NCBI GenBank assembly: GCA_018062585.1
Contig: JAGORY010000021.1
Location: 1 to 15,642 of the forward strand
DNA from: Candidatus Peribacteraceae bacterium
GTDB taxonomy: Bacteria > Patescibacteriota > Gracilibacteria > Peribacterales > Peribacteraceae
DNA length: 15,642 nt
Direction of reading: 5' to 3'
The notes under the pieces are model-generated. The model was not told the DNA's origin and made no database searches. It saw only the letters and a program-made list of their open reading frames with translations. How positions within the stretch are numbered: position 1 is the stretch's first letter; each line of letters opens with the position of its first letter. Made by a program: the position numbers and the translations under genes. Shown here piece by piece: positions 11,301-15,642 of the stretch.

Positions 11301-12287
11301 ATGACACAGATCGTTTTCCTCGAAGTGGATGCTGAAGACCGCACGCTCGTCGCGTCGGAGTTCCCTGATGCTGTCATTTTCGAAGGCCCGAAACACGACC
11401 AAGAACTCATCGAGGCATGTAAGGACGCTGAAATCGTTTCCTGCTTCATCCACTCCCCTTTTCCCGAAAACGTTCTTTCGAAACTACCGAAACTACAACT
11501 GCTCTGCACGCGTTCGGTCGGGTATGACCACATTGACTACGCGGCCTGCAAAAAGCGCGGAGTCACAGTGTGCAACGTCCCGGACTACGGTTCCCACGTC
11601 ATCGCCGAACACGTCTTTGCGTTGATACTCTCTACGCTCAGGCACATTCCGGAGGCGGATAAAAAAGTGGAGAGCGGCGTGTTTGATTATCACGGACTCC
11701 GTGGCATCGCTCTGCGCGGCAAGACGCTTGGCATTGTCGGAACTGGAAAAATCGGACGAGTTGCTGCCGAAATCGCACATGGTTTCGGGATGAAGATTTT
11801 GGCTGCTGATCAATGCCGTACCGTCGACATTGTCGAGAAGCTTGGTGTGACCTACGTCTCGATGGACGAACTTCTGAGAAGTAGCGATATCGTGACGCTG
11901 CACGTTCCGGAAACCAAAGAAACGAACCATCTCATCAATGCTGCAGCCTTTGAGCTCATGAAGAACGGCGCTGTCCTCGTGAATACCGCTCGCGGAGGAC
12001 TCATTGATTCAGAGGCACTTCTTACTGCGTTGAAGTCTGGAAAACTGGCATACGCGCTGCTTGATGTTTTGGAGCATGAGACGAATTTCGAGCGAAGCAA
12101 AGAGCTCGTCGCGCATCCCAACGTCGTCGCCACTCCGCACATCGCGTTCTACGCCGACGATTCAATGAAGAACATGTACGCGGATTCTTTCAAAGCTATT
12201 CATCAGCACCTCGAAGGAAAAGTACCGGACCACACAGTCCGCACGCTCGTCGTGGTCTGTGATATGCCAGCGGTGAAAGCTCTGTAG
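11301..12287 (+). CDS. D-isomer-specific 2-hydroxyacid dehydrogenase (D-lactate dehydrogenase-like)
   Basis: A 328-residue NAD-dependent dehydrogenase of the D-2-hydroxyacid family, reducing 2-oxoacids such as pyruvate to the D-2-hydroxyacid in the cytoplasm. The substrate-binding domain has RSVGYDHIDYAACKKRGVTV (71-90) and NVPDYGSHVIAEHVFALIL. The Rossmann fold has GIVGTGKIGRVAAEIA (144-159) with Asp170 at the end of the second strand (KILAAD), favouring NAD over NADP. The catalytic triad is visible: Arg231 in VNTARGGLID, Glu258 in LLDVLEHE and His280 in TPHIAFYADDS. The closest theme is fermentative D-LDH, which fits a fermenting CPR organism that regenerates NAD by lactate formation, but glycerate or hydroxyisocaproate activity cannot be excluded. 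It is a single gene with no terminator seen, convergent with the 71-codon gene 6 bases beyond the stop. Confidence 0.93.
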   Translation: MTQIVFLEVDAEDRTLVASEFPDAVIFEGPKHDQELIEACKDAEIVSCFIHSPFPENVLSKLPKLQLLCTRSVGYDHIDYAACKKRGVTVCNVPDYGSHVIAEHVFALILSTLRHIPEADKKVESGVFDYHGLRGIALRGKTLGIVGTGKIGRVAAEIAHGFGMKILAADQCRTVDIVEKLGVTYVSMDELLRSSDIVTLHVPETKETNHLINAAAFELMKNGAVLVNTARGGLIDSEALLTALKSGKLAYALLDVLEHETNFERSKELVAHPNVVATPHIAFYADDSMKNMYADSFKAIHQHLEGKVPDHTVRTLVVVCDMPAVKAL

Positions 12288-12293
12288 TCGTCG

Positions 12294-12509
12294 TCAGTCA
12301 CTCGCTTTTCCGTGCACGTCGATCTGTGCATCGTTGGTGTCGATGACTTCCACCAGCACCTCCACGCGGTCGCGCGATGTGATACCGAGTTGTTGTATGG
12401 CGCGTCGCACCGCAAAAGGCCTTTCTTCTATCTTTACATGCGGAAGATCGATGCCTTCAATCTTGCCAAGAATAGCCTCCGATTCGCTTTGGATCTCGTT
12501 TTCGTTCAT
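12294..12509 (-). CDS. Small acidic protein of unknown function (71 aa)
   Basis: I do not recognise this protein. It is 71 residues, begins MNENEIQSESEAILGKIEGI, is acidic and has no membrane segment. A helix-rich N-terminal half is followed by a likely strand-turn-strand (VEVLVEVIDTNDAQIDVHG). Support for a real gene is mainly regulatory: TTGAGT-17-TATAAT lies directly upstream with the -10 six bases before the ATG, and the reading frame fits neatly between neighbours, ending 6 bases from the stop of the convergent dehydrogenase. The overlapping plus-strand frame (12312-12620) runs through this promoter and into the next gene and is less likely. Confidence 0.65.
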   Translation of the reverse strand: MNENEIQSESEAILGKIEGIDLPHVKIEERPFAVRRAIQQLGITSRDRVEVLVEVIDTNDAQIDVHGKASD

Positions 12510-12515
12510 GATGTA

Positions 12516-12544
12516 ATTATACTACATAATCAAAAATTACTCAA
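12516..12544 (-). promoter_or_regulatory. Strong promoter, leaderless layout, for the 71-aa gene
   Basis: On the minus strand TTGAGT (complement of 12539-12544, 4 of 6) and TATAAT (complement of 12516-12521, perfect) are exactly 17 bases apart. TATAAT is followed by six bases and the ATG at 12509, so the transcript should begin at or within a base of the start codon. Confidence 0.72.
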
Positions 12545-12573
12545 TCTGCTGCGGCGCAAAAGTCTTTCTCTGA

Positions 12574-12579
12574 TAACAT
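12574..12579 (+). promoter_or_regulatory. Possible -10 element of the 2-TM/PH gene pair
   Basis: TAACAT (4 of 6) ends exactly six bases before the ATG at 12586, in the AT-rich divergent region shared with the 71-aa gene. No good -35 at 16-18 bases. Considered because of the same spacing at neighbouring genes. Confidence 0.35.
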
Positions 12580-12585
12580 TATCGC

Positions 12586-12837
12586 ATGACATACATATGG
12601 ATGCTGCTACTCGGCATTGAGGTGTTTTCGCTCGTTGCCATGTTGCTCGGGATTGTTTTGTATCGATATGTCCTCGCGGGAAATCGGGTTTTTTTGCGTA
12701 CACTGCAGCACACGGAGAAGCAGGAACGTAAGGAACACATGGGATTCTTAGGTTGGTTCTACGTTATTCTCACGCTGTCACTGCTCGCGACGTTTTTGGT
12801 TGTTCTGTCGCAGAACGCCCTTCTCCTTCCCTTATGA
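12586..12837 (+). CDS. Small two-helix membrane protein of unknown function
   Basis: An 83-residue protein with two hydrophobic segments, MTYIWMLLLGIEVFSLVAML onward (about 3-28) and FLGWFYVILTLSLLATFLVV (54-73). They are joined by a charged loop (RTLQHTEKQERKEH), so both ends should be on the same side. Not recognised as a named family. Its stop overlaps the start of the PH-domain gene (ATGA at 12834-12837), so the two are translationally coupled and probably act together in the membrane. Confidence 0.68.
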   Translation: MTYIWMLLLGIEVFSLVAMLLGIVLYRYVLAGNRVFLRTLQHTEKQERKEHMGFLGWFYVILTLSLLATFLVVLSQNALLLPL

Positions 12838-13391
12838 ATGACGGTCCTCACGATGAAGGCATGTCGTTACTTCCCAGTCTTGAACCGTACTGGAAGAAAT
12901 CACCGAATGCGCCGAAAGTGCGTCCGGTCTCAAACGAAAAGCTTTTGCGTATTTCAGGAGAGCATTGGATCAAGTACGTCTTTCCATCGTTTCTTTTTGT
13001 CGCACTATCTTCCGCCTGCTTCTTTGGATTGAGTCTCGCCGCATTCACGGACAGATATCCCGCTGAGATTGCGCGACCGATGGTGCTCCTCTCGTGTGCG
13101 CTTTTCTGGTGCCTCTTTCACTGGTTCTTCTGGTTTCTCCTCGCGGAGACGCAGACTCGGATCATCGTCACCAGCAAGCGGGTCCTCTTTATCAAGACCG
13201 GCCTTCTGTGGGGGGAGGAGACTGTTGAGCTCGCATTCGAAAAAATGAAATCTGTAGAGGCTCACAAGCTGACGCTTCTGCAGTCGATCCTGAACTACGG
13301 CACGCTGCAGTTTGAGCCTTTTAAGATCAAGCGAGTTCCGCACCCGGGTACGATGGCGCGGCTTATCCAGCAGTCGATGGGCATGCTCTGA
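12834..13391 (+). CDS. Membrane-anchored bacterial PH-domain protein (bPH_2/DUF304 type)
   Basis: A 185-residue protein. The N-terminal 40 residues are polar, ending NEKLLRISGEHWIKY; two membrane helices follow (about 47-72 and 81-104). Then comes a bacterial PH-like domain from about 106: TQTRIIVTSKRVLFIKTGLL (106-125), GEETVELAFEKMKSVEAH, and LLQSILNYGTLQFE (148-161). This is the standard bPH_2 pattern: strand with 'T-KRV', hydrophobic strand, 'I--V', 'YGTL'. Such proteins are membrane-associated with unknown ligands. The start at 12834 overlaps the TGA of the preceding gene by 2 bases in ATGA; the frame is open further upstream inside that gene, but the ATGA layout and the lack of an alternative support this start. 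No Shine-Dalgarno sequence; the upstream DNA is cttctccttccctt. Confidence 0.87.
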   Translation: MNDGPHDEGMSLLPSLEPYWKKSPNAPKVRPVSNEKLLRISGEHWIKYVFPSFLFVALSSACFFGLSLAAFTDRYPAEIARPMVLLSCALFWCLFHWFFWFLLAETQTRIIVTSKRVLFIKTGLLWGEETVELAFEKMKSVEAHKLTLLQSILNYGTLQFEPFKIKRVPHPGTMARLIQQSMGML

Positions 13392-13399
13392 AGCAGTGC

Positions 13400-13405
13400 T
13401 ATCCT
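13400..13405 (+). promoter_or_regulatory. Possible -10 element of the flavoprotein gene
   Basis: TATCCT (4 of 6) ends seven bases before the ATG at 13413, in the 21-base gap after the PH gene. There is no convincing -35. With this spacing the transcript would be leaderless; cotranscription with the PH gene is the alternative. Confidence 0.35.
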
Positions 13406-13412
13406 AACGTGT

Positions 13413-13880
13413 ATGCATCGTCCGCTCTCCGCCGAAGGCATCGAGGAACTTCTGACGTCCCAAGTATTCGGACACCTTGCGTGTTGCGATGCCGGTGTAC
13501 CGTACATCGTCCCGATCGCGTACATCTATCATGACAATGCAATCTACGGACAAACGACCGAAGGCAGGAAGACCGACATTCTCCGCCGGAATCCTCTCGT
13601 CTGTTTTCAGGTGCAGCAGCACACCGACTGCTGGAGAAGCGTGCTCTGTTACGGAACATTCGAGGAGCTTGATTTCCAGAAGCTGCAAGACAACGACGGA
13701 ACAATGATCGTAGAGCTGCTGACGATGCGTCTCGGTGCGATTCAGGACGACATCGGCATTACCGTTCCCTTCAGTTTCAAAGGACATGCGACTCCCCTCT
13801 CAGCGGATGACCGAGTATCGACCGTGTTCAGAATCGTGATCTCTGAAAAAACGGGCAGGGAATTCGCGCCGCTTTCGTAA
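13413..13880 (+). CDS. Pyridoxamine-5'-phosphate-oxidase-like flavin-binding protein (NimA type)
   Basis: A 155-residue split-barrel flavoprotein of the PNPOx-like/NimA (Pyridox_ox_2) class. Typical features: N-terminal helix LSAEGIEELLTSQVFGHLAC (the 'll----g-la--d-g-PYv-P' region), with DAGVPYIVPIAYIYHDNAIY at 26-45; the GRKTDILRRNPLVCFQV stretch (51-67, the 'gkk--ml--np-v-f-v' motif that contacts FMN); and W-SVLCYGTFEELD (74-87). Family members bind FMN or heme; NimA proteins reduce nitroimidazoles, but most relatives have no known substrate, so an oxidoreductase role is inferred. The C-terminal part ends with VFRIVISEKTGREF, also typical. The start at 13413 gives MHRPLSAEGI; no Shine-Dalgarno sequence. 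It converges on the SLH gene, whose terminator begins a few bases past this stop. Confidence 0.88.
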   Translation: MHRPLSAEGIEELLTSQVFGHLACCDAGVPYIVPIAYIYHDNAIYGQTTEGRKTDILRRNPLVCFQVQQHTDCWRSVLCYGTFEELDFQKLQDNDGTMIVELLTMRLGAIQDDIGITVPFSFKGHATPLSADDRVSTVFRIVISEKTGREFAPLS

Positions 13881-13883
13881 CGT

Positions 13884-13919
13884 AAAAAAACCGGAGCGAT
13901 CCGCTGTGGACCGCCCCGG
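13884..13919 (-). terminator. Minus-strand-specific rho-independent terminator of the SLH-CHRD gene
   Basis: On the minus strand, CCGGGGCGGTCC and GGATCGCTCCGG pair over 12 bp (10 Watson-Crick pairs and 2 G-U) around the loop ACAGC. Seven T follow (complement of 13884-13890). On the plus strand the two G-U pairs become A-C mismatches and no T-run follows, so it works in one direction only. It starts 14 bases beyond the stop of the SLH-CHRD gene. Confidence 0.9.
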
Positions 13920-13933
13920 GTTGAGCCCTCGTA

Positions 13934-15642
13934 TTACTGCGCCGTCACCTGTCCACGGATTTCACCGTCCGGATGTGCCTGCGTGTGAATATTCACGTAG
14001 ATGTTTCCGTTGATGAGATCATTGCGGTCTTGTTCGGTGAGGTTGGTCCAGGTACCCGTGAAGTGGGTACCCGTCACGGTGATCGGATGCACGACTGGCC
14101 CGTTCGCTCCGGCCGCACCGCGGTGGAAGTGAGCGCCCGTGATCGTAGAGCCGCTGAACGTGCCGGCACCTGAGATGACGATGTCGTACTGGACACCTGT
14201 CGTTGTCAGGGTGAATGTTCCCGAGCCCGTCATCGCACTCAGGACTGGCGGAACTTCGCGGGCTCCGATGAGCGACGCGCGGAAGGTCTGGTTACCGGTC
14301 GAGTAGATCACGGAGCCGCTGCTTGTGAAGGATGTTCCTCCCGAGGAGCGAACGCCGTTGACGGTCACGATGTAGGTGCGCTGATTCGAAAGCGTTTCGC
14401 CGAGAGTGATCTCAGTCGTACGCGCGTCGATGTAGCGAACATTCGTGATCGGAATATCTCGTCCGTTACTCTGGACTCGGTAGTTCGATGCAGTTTCAGC
14501 GGTCGAGCGATCAATATCCGTGATGTACATGACGCGCAGGCCCGTGCTTGATACGGATGTGACGGAGCTGATGCCGGGCGTGGCTTCATTGAACGTGAAG
14601 GTTGCTTCCGCGTTGAAGGTTGTGCCGGCCGTCGTCATGAGGCTATTAGCATTCACGCGGTACACGACGCCAGAGCGAGCGCTGGATGTAAGGTTCAGGT
14701 CAATCGTGCGACTATCGATGATTGTCGCGGATTGCACGCCGATCGCTGTATTCGTATTGTTACTTTCGCGCACCGTGTAGCGGAACGCGTCGTTTGCTGT
14801 GGAGCTCTCGATATCGGCGTTCAACACCAGGCGGACGCGGTTCGAAGACTGTGCCGTTGCGCTCGTAATGATCGGCCCTGTGGCATCGATGACGAATGTC
14901 CTCGTGGCGTCGAAGTTCACGCCACCCATTGTCCTGAGGTTGGTAGCCGTGACGCGGTACGTGTAGGTACCCATCACGTCGTCACTGAGGACGAGGTCGA
15001 CGGTTCTGTTGCCGACGAGAGTGGCGGACGAGATATCAACATCGCTGCCTCCTACACGCGTGAGCTTGTAACGGAACTCATCGGTCGCGATCGCAGTATG
15101 GAGATCCGAAGAGAAGACCAAACGCACTTTGCGTGCGTTCAGTGCAACGGCGCTCTCGAGTGTCACGTTGGATTGTTCACTGTTACAGTCTGTTCCGTAA
15201 TTCAGATTCCTGTACGCACGGTCGAACATCACCACCATTTCGGCGCGGTTCATGTTGGAAGCAGGACGAACGAGGTTCGTAAGATCATCACCCTGCAGGA
15301 TGCAGTGGTCTGCGGCAGTCTGGATGAGTTGGTGGTACCACGTGCTGCGGTTTGAGTTATCGCTGAAGATCGGCGCTGCATTCGTCGAAACCAGTGAGAA
15401 GGCACGGACGAGTAGCGCTGCCGCTTCGGCGCGGTTGAGATTGCGGTACGGACCGGCGTAGCACGGTTTGGTGCCGTAACAATCTGCATCACCACGGACC
15501 CAGCCAGCTCGGGCTGCCGTCTCGAAGTACGGATATGGCCACGAGAGCTTAGGGACGTCCTGAAAACTTTGGACGCTCGGATACACGAGCTGTGAGTCGT
15601 TCACGCGAACGAGGAGTTTTACCATTTCGGCGCGAGTCGCCA
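13934..15642 (-). CDS. SLH-domain surface protein with Ig-like repeats and C-terminal CHRD domain (5' end missing)
   Basis: 568 residues are visible and the gene runs off the right edge: the frame stays open to the last base and begins inside an S-layer homology motif (ATRAEMVKLLVRV). The ATG at 15625 is an internal Met of that motif, not the start. SLH motifs follow: VPKLSWPYPYFETAARAGWV with NLNRAEAAALLVRAF, then STWYHQLIQTAADHCILQGD with NMNRAEMVVMFDRAY. So two full motifs and part of a third anchor the protein to cell-wall polymer. Three similar Ig-like modules of about 95 residues come next; each has a [VL]R[LV]-F/L-[ST]DI--STA-- strand, a D-RT-[DE][LI]-L strand and TY-V---NLRT/GVRSSGG--F. 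The last 116 residues (13937-14284) are a CHRD domain: FRASLIGAREVPPVLSAMTG, then GAHFHRGAAGANGPVV and NIYVNIHTQAHPDGEIRGQV. Probably an exported S-layer-associated protein; the CHRD ligand is unknown. Confidence 0.93.
   Translation of the reverse strand, partial: ATRAEMVKLLVRVNDSQLVYPSVQSFQDVPKLSWPYPYFETAARAGWVRGDADCYGTKPCYAGPYRNLNRAEAAALLVRAFSLVSTNAAPIFSDNSNRSTWYHQLIQTAADHCILQGDDLTNLVRPASNMNRAEMVVMFDRAYRNLNYGTDCNSEQSNVTLESAVALNARKVRLVFSSDLHTAIATDEFRYKLTRVGGSDVDISSATLVGNRTVDLVLSDDVMGTYTYRVTATNLRTMGGVNFDATRTFVIDATGPIITSATAQSSNRVRLVLNADIESSTANDAFRYTVRESNNTNTAIGVQSATIIDSRTIDLNLTSSARSGVVYRVNANSLMTTAGTTFNAEATFTFNEATPGISSVTSVSSTGLRVMYITDIDRSTAETASNYRVQSNGRDIPITNVRYIDARTTEITLGETLSNQRTYIVTVNGVRSSGGTSFTSSGSVIYSTGNQTFRASLIGAREVPPVLSAMTGSGTFTLTTTGVQYDIVISGAGTFSGSTITGAHFHRGAAGANGPVVHPITVTGTHFTGTWTNLTEQDRNDLINGNIYVNIHTQAHPDGEIRGQVTAQ

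Noticed and set aside
12312..12620. 102-codon plus-strand frame overlapping the 71-aa gene
   Set aside because: It runs through the divergent promoter region and into the start of the 2-TM gene, is His/Leu-rich and has no supporting signal; the minus-strand frame has a strong promoter.
14732..15355. 207-codon plus-strand frame opposite the SLH protein
   Set aside because: No recognisable domain; shadow of the SLH-Ig coding frame.
15623..15625. ATG as the start of the SLH protein
   Set aside because: It is the Met inside TRAEMVKLL of an SLH motif and the frame is open to the window edge.
1..15642. UGA recoding as glycine (Gracilibacteria-type code)
   Set aside because: Several genes end naturally at TGA (glycosyltransferase, 2-TM protein, PH protein) with family-typical C-termini, and no in-frame TGA interrupts a gene.

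Overview
The window looks like a chromosomal segment of a Candidate Phyla Radiation (Patescibacteria) bacterium, most likely of the Peregrinibacteria/Peribacteria type. This is an inference from content: a small VirB2-like pilin, DUF11 and SLH/CHRD surface proteins, a TMTC-like membrane TPR protein, and a RimK-like ligase with a 7TM partner. GC is somewhat above 50% by eye. TGA is used as an ordinary stop (glycosyltransferase, 2-TM protein, PH protein), which argues against the UGA=Gly code of Gracilibacteria and Absconditabacteria. No mobile element, tRNA, rRNA or CRISPR array is visible. Coding density is very high and no gene-free stretch exceeds 300 bases.

Layout. Positions 1-211 (-) hold the 5' end of prmC, cut by the window edge. 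It is divergent from a GT4 glycosyltransferase (315-1406, +) across a short region with a 9-bp tandem repeat. Next comes rpsP - KH protein (KhpA type) - small pilin-like protein (1510-2608, +), closed by a bidirectional terminator. The long minus-strand block 2677-10560 reads, in transcription order: TMTC-like GT-C/TPR membrane protein, 7TM-transglutaminase-family membrane protein, ATP-grasp/retropepsin-like/DUF1704 fusion protein, then a DUF11 surface protein with its own near-consensus promoter. Upstream of that lies a DUF305 membrane protein (-) with its own terminator. Plus-strand genes follow: D-2-hydroxyacid dehydrogenase (11301), 2-TM protein and bacterial PH-domain protein (ATGA overlap, 12586-13391), and a NimA/PNPOx-like flavoprotein (13413). 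A 71-codon minus-strand gene (12294-12509) sits between them. The window ends with a 5'-truncated SLH-Ig-CHRD surface protein (-), closed by a strong minus-strand terminator.

How the genes may work together. The outstanding locus is the pair 7033-8553 / 4606-7029, three bases apart. One is a secreted-domain 7TM protein with an acidic cytoplasmic tail. The other is a soluble protein that joins an amino-acid ligase (ATP-grasp), a degenerate RimB-like retropepsin domain and a tyrosine-carboxypeptidase-like DUF1704 metallopeptidase. This architecture suggests a tail-modifying system with 'writer' and 'eraser' in one chain. The rest of the minus block (GT-C protein, DUF11 protein) and the SLH-CHRD protein suggest a cell-surface theme.

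Expression signals are unusual. Almost no gene has a Shine-Dalgarno sequence. Most starts follow a C/T-rich tract, and several have a -10-like hexamer exactly 6-7 bases before the ATG, suggesting leaderless transcripts.
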